Shown one piece after another: positions 1 to 12,902 of a DNA stretch of 64,000 bases. Origin of the DNA: Cunninghamia lanceolata (taxonomy: Eukaryota; Streptophyta; Pinopsida; Cupressales; Cupressaceae); contig BSBN01000809.1 in the NCBI GenBank assembly GCA_027924645.1, positions 43,740,001-43,804,000 on the forward strand, given 5' to 3'. Below the pieces are notes generated by a model. It ran no database searches and was not told the origin of the DNA. It saw only the letters and a program-made list of their open reading frames with translations. The translations under genes and the position numbers were made by a program. Each line of letters opens with the position of its first letter. Position 1 is the first letter of the stretch.

Positions 1-2
1 CT

Positions 3-386
3 TAGATTGACTCCATTGAGTCATAGATATCCGAATTGGCCGAAGTATATGACTTGTCAAAAGACAAGAATAGAGAAACCAAGACACAAGTTGAAAGCCT
101 TCATGCATAAATGTCACAACTACAGGACCAGAGAGAGCATATAAAGAAATAGTTTGGTCAGCTAAGAGAAGCAATAAATTTGAGACTTACTTCATTGTTA
201 GGACTGCTAGGTGAGGTAGAAAAGATTGAGCAGAAGATGAAGACACCAAGCAACATAGATGAGGTTGAGGACTTATATGTGCAGTTTGAATGCCAAAATC
301 ACATCCTTAGCTCAGAAAGAACAATTTGGGCATCTACTATTACACAACTCAAGGTAATCTACAAATCCATTCTGCCTTCTAAATGA
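3..386 (+). pseudogene. Degraded coiled-coil ORF at the 3' end of an old Sirevirus-like element
   Basis: One reading frame runs from base 3 to the stop at 384-386 and is rich in Leu, Gln, Glu and Lys, with a short coiled-coil look (for example EVEKIEQKMK). It is broken by in-frame stops at 3-5 (TAG), 24-26 (TAG), 108-110 (TAA) and 150-152 (TAG), with no frameshift in this stretch. It lies directly upstream of three polypurine tracts and the LTR. Some Sireviruses carry an extra, often coiled-coil, env-like ORF between pol and the 3' LTR, so this is most simply the tail of such an ORF. That assignment is inference from position and composition, not from a recognised motif. The element continues upstream beyond the window. 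Confidence 0.45.
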
Positions 387-487
387 GTTGCAAGAGTATT
401 AAGAACATTTTGGATCTATATAGACTTGCGGAGGACAGTAATGTCATACTATGTACACATCATCACTTTTTGAGGCATTGTCATCTC

Positions 488-675
488 AGGGGGAGTATTG
501 TTTGTAAAAATTATATAGTAAGGGGAAGTTTTATACATTTTTGGGATGTCATAAGAAGTAGATATCAGACCCTTTTTCCTTGATGTCAAATGGGGAGAGA
601 GACATAAATATGCATCTAAGGGGGAGTGTTTGTACACATATTTTTTGAGTGTTGCCATCAATGACAAAGGGGGAG
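488..675 (+). promoter_or_regulatory. Cluster of three polypurine tracts of the old copia element
   Basis: AGGGGGAG occurs at 488-495 and AAGGGGGAG at 618-626 and 667-675. The last ends two bases before the LTR start. Repeated copies of this word upstream of the 3' LTR are a known feature of Sireviruses and mark plus-strand priming. The last tract lies between the arms of an imperfect inverted repeat (652-667 with 693-708). Confidence 0.8.
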
Positions 676-677
676 AT

Positions 678-2686
678 TGTTGGCAATGTGTGTTGTCATT
701 GATGTCAACTCTATATGTGTCAACCTAAGGTCAAAGATGTTGAAGATAATGGTTAGTGAAAGATTTGAGAGAGACGGTTTGACTAAGTTAAAAACATAGG
801 ATTAACATGCTTAAGGGAGGTCAGTCTAGAAGACCTAACAGATGGAGAAAAACTATCCAAGTGTAAGAATTGAAATCTTCTTGATGTCTAAGTATGATGT
901 GGAGGTGAGTACATATGTTCTAACATGTTTCTAGCATGCCTACACTAATATCCTACCATTCTGGTATACCACACTTAGAGAAAAGTTACAGAAGTTGGAC
1001 TAAGGCTTTCACAGTGTATATCCTAAGGCAGAGTTACAATATTTTGGTCTACATTCCTCTACAAAGAAAGATTTAGTCTTGTGGTTTAGAAGCTAACATG
1101 ATTGACATATGAATGTGCTATATCCAAGATTTTAGTGCATTACACCTTTGACAAAGAAAGTTATCAATGATAGGGTTCCAAACTATGACTTGACAATGTA
1201 AAGCAATAGTGGAGACCTATTGGAATACTCCATATTACTCTGAAAGAGAAGTTGCACCCATGTGGTTCTATAAATATTTTTGGGGATGTTCAATGCATAC
1301 TACCTTGCAATATCAGGTGTTCTTATGGTCTGCAAGTTTAGCCTTCAAATGATAAAAGTAATATAGACAGTTCCAGATACATAAGTACTCTATAGAACAC
1401 ATGTTTGAGTACTTGTAGAGGATGGAGAAGGTATAGATCAGCTATGTCCATGTCTATGGAGACTCCACATACTTCATAGTATCTCAGGTTTGAACTGCAT
1501 GTAATTCTCTCTTATTTCCTGTACTGCACATGGTGTTCAAGTCACCTTGAGTTATGTGTATACATTAATACTGATCATAGTGCAGCTAAGTCAAATGTCT
1601 CTATATTCCTCTAGAAATGATAGATATGATTGTGCAGATATAAGAATATGTTCATAATGTTGCACAAGTTCATTCATGAGTATTTGAGTTGACTTGGTGG
1701 TCCGCAATGCAATATCCTAAGTTTTGATGTGTCACAGTTAGTCTGGAATGCCTTGTCTTCATCATTTCAACATGTTTCTTGTTTTGTGGATGCATATATT
1801 GATTAGATACTCTAGGAGAATGGTGTATGGATAGTGTTGAGAAGATACATTCTTGAAATCTTGGTCTACACAATGTTTTTGGCTTCTCCCTGATAATATG
1901 AAGATGGTCAGTTAGCAGTGGTACTATTGGTTAGGCCAACAGTTCAATTTTCTTCATATGCGATGGATCCCGATTGGTTGTTTTGGCATAGAAGGGTGTG
2001 TTGTGATGTATTTTGGGTCTTATTGTGATGTGTTGTTATCTATAACTTGTTTACTCTTCATATTGTATATGTTTGATGTCGACCTGTGAAGAATCACACA
2101 TTTCAGCTAAGAGTCTTTTTGGTGTTGACCTAATCAATGTTTTGAGATGTTGCGGATGATATATATAGAAGAAAAAAATCATTTGGGAAGTGTGTGTGTG
2201 TGTGTGTGAATTTCATAAAGTAGAATATGAAGGATGAAGTTTGCGATGTTGGTATGATGGAGTAATTGTGCAAAAAAGAGGACTACAACATCAACATAAG
2301 TCAAATGCTTCTTTCATAGCAGTTCATAGTTATGTTGTCATTGTAATTCTGTGTAGCAGTGAGCTTTCTTTAGGGAGTAGTAGCTTCCTTGGGTTGTAGC
2401 CCTAAAATAAAGTCAACGGGGAGTTATAGCTTCCTTGGGTTGTAGCCTTAAAACAATGTTGTAAACTTTTATAGCAGTGAGCATTATATATTGTGATCTA
2501 ACACTCACTGTGGTTTTTCCCAATTTTGGGTTTTCCACATAAAAATCCTAGTGTCATTGTGTTGATGTATGTGGTGCATGTTTTACTTTCCGTTCTCTAA
2601 GTAGTTTAATCTGATTTGCAATTAAAGTAGTTAAATTTTGTATATGCTAATTCACCCCCCCTCTCAGCATCTCAGTGTGTTCAACA
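678..2686 (+). repeat. 3' LTR of an old Sirevirus-like copia element (2009 bp)
   Basis: It begins TGTTGGCAATGTG directly after the polypurine tract and ends with a pyrimidine-rich stretch and TTCAACA. It has the same start context and the same U5 text (a GTGGTTTTTCCC block, then GGTTTTCCAC, then TTGTGTTGATG) as the young element at 55078-62190, so the two are related families. Inside are a (GT)n run near 2190-2208, a TATATATAG near 2160, and a 46-bp tandem duplication (copies at 2381-2407 and 2427-2453). I find no CCGG in it, unlike the young LTR. No matching 5' LTR lies in the window, so its divergence cannot be measured here. Confidence 0.75.
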
Positions 2687-2939
2687 CTTTGTATCCATCC
2701 ATTTCATCACTAAAATATAATAAAACAATAATTACATCAAAGATTCAAATAATTTTATATAAACTTGATCCAAAGTATAATATTCATTATTAATTAGTAG
2801 TTATCATAGAAGGACCTCCAAGAATTATCTGTTATGTCATTTCTTCAATAAGGTTTACCATTGAGCTTACAAGCATTTATCTCCAAAATTTTATTTGTTA
2901 TAAATTTTTTATATTTTTATGGGAGATACTTTCAGATTG

Positions 2940-4100
2940 TTAACTACTACGTAAGTCCCAAAAAGATCATGAAAAATGAAGAGAACACAAACATAAAATA
3001 TGTTATGAAAAGTGAGTAAACAAAATTATAGATAAAATTTCCAAAGATGGATTTTCAAATCTTTTATAATTGAGCACATGATCATATACACAGAAATATC
3101 TACAACATTTGTAAAAAATTGTAAGATTTGGTGGAGAATTTATTTAAATTTTTTTCTTTTCACATGTATGAACACTAAGACTAGTATTTTTTAATCATGA
3201 ATTATTTTCTTCACACATAAAAACAATTACAACCTAAAATTTTAAGTAAATAAAAGGTCAAAATTACATTTAAACATCTAATAATTTGAGTAGTATTTTT
3301 CCACTTAGAAGCATGTAAATATCTTCATGTGTGTGTTGCTTATATCACTTAACAACACTAGCACCAAAATTACATTTAAACATCTAATAATTTATGTAGT
3401 ATTTTTCTTCTCAAATCCATGTTACAAATATTTCCATGTGTGTGTTGCTAATATAACTTAGCCAAAATAATACTCAAGCTTTTGAAATTACTTTCCCTAG
3501 TAGAAGAAAATATCGATGCTTTTGAGTGACTTTATTTGCAAAGAGCTCACTACAAATAAAATATAACTTTGTAGGGTTTATAAATCCCCCAAAAAACCAA
3601 ATGCAAATAAACATTCAAATAAATGTACTATAAAATCAAATGTAAAATAATTCGAACAAAGAACTTAAATCTTTCAAAAGAAATTCCAAATGGTTTCTTT
3701 GATGCTTACGATGAACAATGCTAAAAAATGAAAACGTTAATCTTCAAAACACTTACAATCATGATGATGATTCTTGTATTACTTGAGGGAAAATTAAAGG
3801 CCATTAGAATCATGTGTTAGAGAATGCAATGGAAAAATACAAGATTGGTTTGATAGACATATGAAAGAAATGGATAAATATATTATTATGGAGTAGTCAT
3901 TTCAACTAGACAATAATAATTATCTATACAATTTACTGAACACTTATTATTTTTGTGATGGTTTGTGAAAAGTCATAATTAATATTTTATTGATCTACAT
4001 GAAGATTGAAATAAAAATAAAAAGTTTAGCCACTAGTGTTTGAGATAATTGATGTTTTTTATGTATTTTCTTTAAAAAATTACATATTTTAAACAAGAAA
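2940..4100 (+). repeat. Dispersed repeat D, copy 1
   Basis: AT-rich sequence that aligns by eye, with many substitutions and small indels, to 41560-42480 in the same orientation. Shared landmarks include AAACATC(T/C)AATAATTT, CCATAAAATCAAATGTAAAA-type text and ATAAA(C/T)CCCCCA. No coding potential is seen. A 105-bp tandem duplication inside this copy (3258-3362 and 3363-3470) is absent from copy 2. The class is unknown. Confidence 0.6.
3258..3470 (+). repeat. 105-bp imperfect tandem duplication within repeat D copy 1
   Basis: The text from ACCAAAATTACATTTAAACA through CCATGTGTGTGTTGCT-like sequence appears twice in a row (about 3258-3362 and 3363-3470). Copy 2 of repeat D (41.7 kb) has it once, so the duplication followed the split of the copies. 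Confidence 0.7.
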
Positions 4101-4180
4101 GTAAAATAGATTAAAAACATGATTATTAGATAATATTGGATCAATAATAATTAGTTAAATATTATCCATCACTATGCTTA

Positions 4181-5124
4181 CTGCTGTGCAATTTTTGCAC
4201 ACCATTTGTAAACTTCTAATTGCACAGTCAAGGAGCTAAGAAATATGGTTCAGCCTTATGCACAGCCTGTGATAGATAAAGAAAGCTCATCAATATTTGA
4301 AAGATGTGACCTGTGAAATATCAAGACTCAGCCTATGAAAATGATAGTTCTCCTACAATGCAGGCACAGGCTCCAAAGAGATTGGGCCAATGGCGCACTT
4401 TTGAGAGACTGCCAGAGGAGATCAGTTCCCTATTCAAGCGCAGTTCTATTATAGCCTATTGAACCAATGGTGGACTAGTAGATAGTTTCAGAGATATTAG
4501 TTTGCCCACGATAGTCCTCCATGTGGCTAGGAAGAGAAGAAAATCTTTTGTTTCCTAACCCACCTGAAAGTTGAGATATTTCATTCAAGCTTTATTTAAA
4601 TCTTTTAAAAGAATTTAAGGAGTAAAATAAGAGGTAAAAGCTGAGTGGTGGGGCCCTTTTATAAAATATGGAGGGCCTCTATTTTGTAAATCTGAAACCA
4701 AATCTTATACAACTGAATAAACTATGTGCTACCACTTTTCTCTTCAGTTCATTGTATCTGTGTTCATATTGTATCATGTTTATCAAATTTTGTGCGCAAT
4801 TAAATTTTTGTGAGTTGGTGAAGTTTATGATTAGCATATTGTTTTGTTAGTTAGTTTTCATTTCAAATTTTGTTCTTTTTTCTCTAAAAAAATTTGAAAG
4901 CAAATTTATTGAGAATTCTACGAAGAGCCGGCTTCTAAAATCCCAATCCACATGTCCAAATTTTCCATTGTTGTGTGTGAAATGCAAATTTTACCATAAC
5001 AGTTACCATGCTAGGGAAAGGATTGATGGTTTCAAAAACTATGCTCTTGATATCTACATCATTTTAAAAACAAGGAAGTTAATGTTTAAGGTTCTTTCTT
5101 AAATGCTGTTTGAAGGTAAAAGTA
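4181..5124. other. Intergenic, no gene recognised
   Basis: Mixed-composition DNA with only short chance ORFs. The stretch 4190-4560 is somewhat less AT-rich than its surroundings and resembles decayed TE sequence, but I recognise no motif in it. Confidence 0.5.
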
Positions 5125-5842
5125 ATATATTTCTTCATAATAGATTGGATAATTAGTGTGAAACTTAGAACTAAATAAAGAGAACTATTATAGAGGAGAA
5201 AGGTGCATATTTCACTCCTTTGCCTTCTAGGTTTTCCTTTATTATGATATTGTTTTAATATATGTTGATATTCAATTCAACTTGTTCTTGCATAGGCTAA
5301 CAAATTTCAACAAATCTATCAATTTTTATCCATTGTGGTCTAGATTCATCCTTATTTATACCAATTTTCCTATCTTAAACTGGATTGCAAGTGTAATTTT
5401 GTCCCTTGGACAAAATTGTGCCCGTTGTCACGTCTTCCAAATTCAAACATGCAATTGTGATCTCAAGATAGAATGTGTATGTGAATATTTCTTAATATTA
5501 GATTAGACGAAATTAGTGTGAAACTTATAACTAAATAAAGAGGAGTATTATAGAGGATAAAAGTGGATATTTCACTCCTTTTCCTTCTAGTTTTTCATTT
5601 ATCTTGGCATTGTTTTAAGATATGTTGATATTTAAATCAACTTATTCTTGCATAGGCTAATTTTTTTAATCAAATCTGTCAAATTTTAGTAGTTTTAGTC
5701 CTAGTGGTCTAGATCCATCCTTATTTATACAAGTTTTCCCATCTTAGACTAGATTTCAAGTGTAAATTGTGCCTATTATCACATCTGCCAAATTAAAACA
5801 TACAATTGTGATCCCTAGATAGAATGTGTATGTGATTGCACC
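5125..5842 (+). repeat. About 360-bp tandem duplication
   Basis: Two adjacent copies (about 5125-5484 and 5485-5842). The words AATTAGTGTGAAACTTA and ATAGAATGTGTATGTGA recur 352-360 bp apart, with scattered substitutions. The short ORF at 5282-5506 is open in one copy only and is not credible as a gene. Confidence 0.8.
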
Positions 5843-6780
5843 CTCTAAACTCAAACATGTTTTTCACTTATCCCTAGATTTCCTTTTCACCAAATTAGAC
5901 CACGACAACATATTTTAATTTAGCACATAGTATATTATATTTAAAGATAATCCCTCAGACATTAGAACTCATCTTGGAATCTAGAAATCACTCTTTCATA
6001 TCAAATTAAGAGCAATACCAACACTCTTCATATAATTAGCACTTCATTGATAGATACTACAGATATACATACTACATAATTATTTGTTTTTTGTCTTTAA
6101 ATCATGTGAAAACAACAAAGGGGTTTGACTTGGGATCAAAGAAGTTTCACACTTCAAAAATTGTATAGGAGACTCCTTAAGGTTATTTTTATCACCTTCT
6201 AGTTCAAAATGTAGATATCATCATAAGTCCACTAGTTTTAGGGGTATGCAACAACATAATATAAAATTGCATCATCAAATTATGCACATTTTCATATATA
6301 TAAAAAGATAAGATAAAAATAGATCAAAAATAAAGTCATGGTCAAAATATGATACCAGAGCTCCAAATCTAATTGTTGAGTATTTCTACATAGCTAACAA
6401 CACCTTAACACTATTAAAGAGCTAAACACTTTCTAACTATTATTTACTTTTATCAATCTTAGTTCAATATTTAGTTAGTTATGATTTATTATTAAATGTT
6501 ATATATGATATGTTAGTCATAGATATTTTAGTCTTTATAGGGTACTTTTTGTCCATATGTTTTGGTGAAATTGATCTTCAAACCCCCTAGGGTTTGGATA
6601 TTCTTTTATTTTTATTTTGGATCTCATTTTTATCATCTTCAATATAGATATATAATTTATTTTTTCTCTTATTATTTGTTCTCTCTTGTGATCTACCATT
6701 TATTGTACACTAAAACATCAACCAAGATCCATCTTCCACTTACATAAAGTCCTAGACTAAATCCCAAAATGTCCATGAAT
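5843..6780. other. Intergenic AT-rich DNA, no gene recognised
   Basis: Low-complexity AT-rich sequence without convincing ORFs or repeats with other parts of the window. Confidence 0.5.
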
Positions 6781-6821
6781 CAAAGTGATGATCCTATAGA
6801 TGAAAACTTAGATACATTAGT

Positions 6822-7400
6822 TTTTTGAATGAACATAATGCTTTTGATCATGAGGCCTACCTTGTTACTATGGCTAAGAGGGATATGACCAAAACTATTC
6901 ATATTCATAGAGAGAATTTTGCTAAACTTGATTATGAGACTAATCCTTTGGATGTAGAAATGCTCTTCACAATACACTTATGTCCAAATCTTACATAATG
7001 GAAGTTGTTAAAAGTATAGGCCAAATTATTGATTCTTGGATTTCCCTTCACAATGCTCTACTCCCTTCCCATTCATAAGATTCATATTCCATTGTTATCT
7101 CTCAAATCCATTCCCTCACCTTTTCAATTCAAAACTCTACTTCTCCCTTTGTTACTCCTTCCCCATTCACATCCCATCAACCCCACCCTTCTTATGTATT
7201 CGTCCCACTACTAGTTCCTCCCTCCTTATTCCTACTTGCCATATTCATTATAACCCCATTATACCCTCTCATACTCATTTTTTTCCTCATGATATCATTC
7301 CTCCCTCCATTATTCCACCATAGCCTTTCTATACTAACCTATTACCACTCACATTCATACCATACCTCCACTATCTTGGTGGCGAATCCACCTTTCACAC
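6822..7400 (+). pseudogene. Remnant of an unrecognised transposon ORF
   Basis: A stop-free stretch of about 59 codons (6822-7000) encodes an acidic and basic mixed peptide containing DHEAYL. It is followed by pyrimidine-rich sequence reading as Pro/Ser/His-rich peptide. The same order, a short segment with DHDAYL and then a Pro/Ser/Gln-rich spacer, occurs in the broken ORF at 62196-63189. This suggests remnants of the same class of retroelement Gag-like region. The similarity is weak and judged by eye; chance composition cannot be excluded. Confidence 0.3.
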
Positions 7401-10235
7401 CATCATGAAGAAGTTTGAGGATGTTCAAAGTAGAGTGATTACCTTACGTTTAAGTACAAATAAATATATTACTAAGGAAATCAATCATAATTTTATGTCA
7501 TGCCCACATTTACGTGTGGACATGAAAATTGAACCAACAAAAAAACTTCTTAAATAAACACTATCTCACACACTTGTACTATGTAATGTTTGGCATGCTA
7601 CACGATACAAGGAAGGAATTTTCAAAAAGAGTACTATAGCTATTTTTAGATGTGGTGTCACATCTAGTGATGTTATAGGGAGATTCCTTCTTGAGGTGAA
7701 TATCTCCCCTAGGCTCCTAGGTGAAAGCGGAAAATGATCTCGCCCCACAAGTGAGACCTAAACACCTATCCTAGAATAACATCCTATAAGTTAATTACTT
7801 AAACAAAGAAGCATGATAAAATAAAAAGAATAACCTGTATGATGTCAAAGAATCGAAAGGAAAGATAGAATGAAGTTAATCAACACAAATGTTTTAACGC
7901 TTCTAATACTAATGCGGAAGATAAAGATTGAACTAATATTATAATTTTCCAAGGTCCAAGATAGAGTTTACGACATTTGCATTTCTAACCAAAGTACAAA
8001 ATAAATAATTTGAATTAAAACAAGATTCAATAAAATAAATTAGTTGATTCACATATGAAAAGTAATTATAAAAATGTGTCAGTAAAATAATCCATGAAAA
8101 ATAATCATTTTCAAAAATAAAGATATAACATTTTTTACTTTTAACAAGGTCTACTACAATGAATAATCTAATTAACCAAAATAAAAATCACTACAAAGAA
8201 TTCCAAACTAGAGAATCAAATTATTTCTATAATAAATCCAAGACTTCACTTGGTTAAAAGAGTTTCCAATCTCATTATTTCTCAAAAATATTGAATCTAA
8301 GGATTAAATATATACAACCTGAGGGAAACCATACAAACCCTAGAAGCAAGTTATAAAAACATGCTTATCTCTTTTTTAATCTCATCTTTATTTTGTAGAT
8401 TTGGTCGAAGGAATGAAAGGAGAGAAGTTTTGCTATGCTTCCCAAAAGATTGCTAAGTTTTCCTTTTTGCATGTTTTCAAGTTTTCCAAATAGTTTTCTA
8501 ACCTATTTGAATGTTTTTTAATAACCTTTTTTTATGATCTTTTGGATGGTACTTGGATAAACACAACCTTTACTTAAACCAAGGATGTAGATAAAAAAAA
8601 TTAGGGTTAGGATCAAGGATAGATTTTTTTTGTGTTACTTGCATACCCTTAGTGTAATATGAATGGTTCATTATTACCTTATAATCTATTATCCCCTGGT
8701 GGGAATCGATCCATCTTGATATTAAGTGTACTTGAAGAAAGAATAATATGATGATAACATATTAAAAATCATTGAAACTTCTTTTTCCTTTTTACTTATT
8801 ATTGTGCATTAAGATAAGTGTATCTGCTTGTAGGAAAGTAATTCTAAGTTGAAGAAGGGTGTTGGGTTATTAACACGTAAGGTACTATTTTTCTCTACTT
8901 GTCAAAAAGATTATAACCCTATTAAAGATGATGGTCAATATATAATTCATAATGTGCTTGTGGAAATTCATGCATAAAAAACCTGGAAGGGGTCAAGGAA
9001 TTAAATTGTTAGTCATACGTCCTTAAGGTTCTTTATGTTAAAACTATCCTTAACTAAACTATTTTGATGCTCTATAATGATATAGTGTAATTCAATTTGA
9101 AGTGAATAGGAATGGTGATTACTTAGAATTCAATGTATGCTTGCTCGTAAGATTCTTGGTTGATCTTTATATTCATCACCTTTGTGAAAAAATATTTTTT
9201 TTTGTCTAGAGCATGCGTCGTGCCGACAAAAATTGAGTGATTGATTTGGTACTTCTATTTAATCTTTCATGAGCCTTGTATGCACTTTATTTCATCTATG
9301 ATCTTAGTAATCCCTTAATCATATCTAGTTATTGATGATTACACTGAATAGTATTGAAATCATTTTGATCTTCTTATTTCGTGAACCTCAGTTGATCATC
9401 TTATCCTCAATAGTTGATCTACAAGGGTTTAGTGTTTCTAATCTACGCACCTTATTATGTTGATCTACTTATCTTCGGCATTGAACTTATGTGACTTGAT
9501 ATTGTAATCATGATTTGGAGTGGTAATTATATTGATCACCTTTTTCTTAAATAGCAAGGACGATTTATAAATTTGAGACTGATATTCTTCTTGGACTTAA
9601 TGTTTCAAACAATAATAAATCTAATTATGTAAGCCACTGATACTCAGAAGAATCCCCAAGGTGGATTACTTGTATTGGCCATTGGTTAAAAACTGAGGTG
9701 TACAAGTCATCGATAATTGTTCCTTGTTTGACATCCTCAGCACAATACTTTACTTCGGCAAATTGTGGTCTACAAGAAGTGGCTCTGGGACCGTATTGGT
9801 CCCAAAAGGGTCAAAATTCTCTAGCCAGAGCACCCTTTATATTTCTTGTCCTTAAGCCCATATGGATAAATATGATCCCTATCCTCATAGGATAGAAGAG
9901 CTCATTTGGCTACAGGTAAAAGATGTCCCATATGGACAAGGAAGCCCATAGGACAGAAGAGCTCGAATTGGTTGTCCTGAATTGGACGAATAGCTCGTAT
10001 TGGCTAATTCCTGAGTATTCAAATTGACTAAAATATTATCACTCTTCTAACCTAGAATAGTGTATCATTTTCCTTCTAGTTTTAACAAGTTGGAGTAAAA
10101 CTTTTAAAAGATGGATAATGCATTTAAAGTACACAACATATGGGTTTGAGAGGCAAGTTGCAAGGAAGAATTTAGACAGGTGTGCAAATCTCACTTTGAC
10201 GCTATCTTTTGTGTGTGATTTTTGCATCGGGACGA
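7401..10235. other. Intergenic, probably decayed Ty3 element body, nothing recognised
   Basis: No ORF over 65 codons and no recognisable domain. The text at 9780-10010 contains short repeated phrases (CATATGGA with AAGAGCTC). Because a polypurine tract and LTR start follow at 10247-10258, part of this region should be the 3' end of a Ty3-type element, but its pol cannot be recognised. Confidence 0.4.
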
Positions 10236-10246
10236 TGCAAAGTTAT

Positions 10247-10255
10247 AGGGGGAAG
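10247..10255 (+). promoter_or_regulatory. Candidate polypurine tract before a Ty3-type LTR
   Basis: AGGGGGAAG lies two bases upstream of TGTCACAACCC, a typical plant LTR start, and just downstream of GGGACGATGCAA, a phrase common at the 3' end of plant Ty3/gypsy internal regions. Confidence 0.5.
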
Positions 10256-10257
10256 TA

Positions 10258-11769
10258 TGTCACAACCCTAATTTGACCACTAGTCAATATTAAATAATTT
10301 TTATTTTTGCAATAATTTATTGATTTAAATCATATAAATAAAGTTTTACGTCGTAATTCCTGTAAGTAGACTAACACTCTTGTAAATATGTTAAAATAGA
10401 TAATAGGTATTAAATATGCAATAATAAAATTTAATGATAAACATTAAATAGTAACAAATAATAAATAAATGGTTAAAATGTTAGATTCATTGACTGAAAT
10501 CAATTGAGTCAATTTTGATTAAAAGAAATAGGTTATGCAAATTATTAAAATTAAAGTTTATATTGGTATCAAATAAAAAGTATTAAATTAATTAAGTTAA
10601 TAATTATTTTAGGTTATTTAATAATTTGGATGAATTAATTATTATTTAATATAATAGATGTAGAGTGATTTGAGGGGAGGGCTAATCAAGATTTACAATT
10701 ATCGTGGGCTTGGATTAAGGGGGTTTTGAGATTTTCTCTGAGATGTAACAAAATCATTGGAGGAATAGATGGAATAGGATTATAAAGGAATGAGAAAGGA
10801 AAGGTGGAAGGGGGAATTTTTTTGTGATTTCATTTTCTTTTACCAAGATTTTTTTTTTGGGGGAATCGAATGGGAGGTCTCTGCTAGTAGAGGGTTTGAT
10901 AGGTAATTCGAGTTTTCATGCTTTCCATCTCGTTTAATTTATTTGTATTATTTCATTCTAATGGTTCTAATCAGATCTTGTTGAAGGGTTTGATAGAGCT
11001 CAGGGTGAACCCACATTTGCTGTTAGGGTTTAGATTGGGATTCACAACAAATTCTTTTAAATGATTGCATGTATATTTATATATATACAAATACATGTAT
11101 ATTTTCAGGGTTTCAAAATTTTTATGTGTGAGAGATTATATATATATACACGTATTATTATTGAATAGATCTTTTATATATACATATATATAAGTTTTAG
11201 CAAAAAGGTTAAAAAATAAATATTATAGGGAATATATAATATATAATAATAATAATAATATCTTTTTTGAACCCTCGGGGGAGGTTTGACCTGCACGTAG
11301 ATCGGCCCCCCTTGAGGAGGGGTTGTGACCTGCATGGTAGGTCGCTCCTTTAAAAGGGGTCATGGCTTGTTAGGCAGGCCAACCCCCTCTATGACCTGCA
11401 TTATAGGCCACCCATGGCACTTGCAACGTAGGGTGCTATGGGGTACCCCTTCTAATTTAAAACAACAAAAATTTCTTTTAATTTTTTTTTTCAAATCTCT
11501 AAAATAAATTTTAACTATATTAAAAGTTAGGGTTTTCCTTGTTCATTTTTATTTTTATGATAAAAAGATAAATATATAAATTTACAAGTAGGGCTATAAA
11601 ATGTAAATGTTAAAATCTATGTTTGTTAATTTATTCGATGGTTAGTTCACTTAAGTGGTTTAATTAGAATTATATCTTTTATTTGTATTTTTTTAGTTAA
11701 CTCAAAAAAGGGTTTTTAAAATGTTAATTAGTTAATTAGTCATTTAAATTTATTCTTTTATTTAACACT
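10258..11769 (+). repeat. Probable Ty3-type LTR start and following AT-rich DNA
   Basis: It begins TGTCACAACCCTAATTTGAC after the polypurine tract. A TATA-like GATTATAAAGGAATG lies at about 10770. The 3' limit is not visible: AT-rich microsatellite (11040-11260), a GC-rich short tandem repeat (11285-11440) and then a LINE insertion follow. It could be a solo or 3' LTR interrupted by LINE F. No second LTR copy was found in the window. Confidence 0.35.
11285..11440 (+). repeat. GC-rich short tandem repeat, about 30-39-bp period
   Basis: Variants of GACCTGCAnnGTAGGnCG recur at 11288, 11327, about 11363 (degenerate), 11393 and about 11417, separated by short C-rich/G-rich arms such as CCCCCTTGAGGAGGGG. 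The block is a GC-rich island in very AT-rich sequence. Confidence 0.6.
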
Positions 11770-11784
11770 AATTTCTGATGATTT

Positions 11785-12867
11785 TAGGGATGAGCTTTGG
11801 AGAAAAGTTTGGAACCACAAAATTATTCCTAAAGTCAATATGTTTTGGTGGACTGTGGCCCACAATAAGATTTTGACTCAAGATAATCTTCAAAGAAGGG
11901 GTTTTTCTCTAGTTAACAGATGTGTGTTATGCCTTAAGGAAGTGGAAACTGTTCCCCATTTGATTATGCATTGTGAGTTTTCTAGGGAAATATGGAGTAG
12001 AGTGCTTTTGAACTTTGGATTGCAATGGGTCTATAATAAAGATATTAAGGAAGTCATTAAAAATTGGGTTCCTACTTTCTCTCAACCTTGGCTAGTGGAG
12101 CCGTGGAACCAAACCCTTCCTTTCATGGGATGGACTCTGTGGAAGGAAAGGAATAATAGAATTTTTAGACTCTATCAAAGATTGTTCTCAAGTCTTCCAG
12201 TCTTTCTCTATGAGCCTTATTGAAAGTGTTTCTAATTCTCATATCAAAACTGTTGACAAACCTCTAACTCAACAAGAGGAAAGTATGGTTGCTAATTGGG
12301 GAATTCTAAATTAAATTCCTGCTTTTGACAATTCTAAGAAACTGCAGAGATTAAATACTTAGTGGATCCCCCCGAATTCTAGTTGGCTCAAATTAAATTT
12401 TGATGGAACTTCGAAATATGCTGGTAGGGCTAGTGGTGGTGGGGTTATCAGGAATGACATTAGGGAGTTTGTTGCGGCCTATGTTGGAGGCTTAGGTATT
12501 CAAAGTAATAACTTTGCTGAGGCATCTGCACTTTTATGGGGTATCAAGCTGGCAATCATGTTGGGTATAAGGAAGCTGCATATTGAGGGAGACTCTAAAA
12601 TAGTTATTGATGCTATTACTAAGGGTTCAATCTATGGGTGGCGACTTAAGGATATAATTGTTGATACTCAAATGCTTATCCAGAGTATTACCCAAGTTGA
12701 TTTCTCTCACATTTATAGAGAGGGAAATAGAGTTGCTTATGCACTTGCTAATCATGGTTAGCAGTTTGAAAATTGGCGATGTTGGCGCCAATTCAATAAT
12801 ATCCCCTGTGTTATAAGGGATTTAATTCAAAAAGAGAACTTTTCAATGATGCCACATTACAATGTGA
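11785..12867 (+). pseudogene. LINE F ORF2 fragment: zinc-binding and RNase H domains
   Basis: The first part reads in one frame (to the stop at 12221-12223) and shows the plant LINE zinc-binding signature CVLC...HLIMHCEF...W followed by GWTLWKERNNRIF. After a frameshift near 12170 the second frame carries an RNase H domain: LNFDGTS, NNFAEASALLWGIKLA, EGDSKIVI and HIYREGNRVAYALANHG. The last active-site Asp expected in the A-D-A-L-A-N context reads Tyr here. In-frame stops occur near 12312 and 12360 (TAA, TAG) and at 12759-12761 (TAG); the frame then continues about 35 codons with typical LINE C-terminal text (QFENWRCW). The fragment is non-functional. RNase H in plant L1 elements is a known acquisition. 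Confidence 0.85.
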
Positions 12868-12902
12868 AATCCATCTTGGCACAATCATCTCCTTGTGGCA
12901 CG

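Noticed and set aside
7029..7323. Overlapping Pro/Ser/Leu-rich ORFs as a secreted protein gene
   Set aside because: Pyrimidine-rich low-complexity DNA stays open in several frames at once; it fits a TE spacer better.
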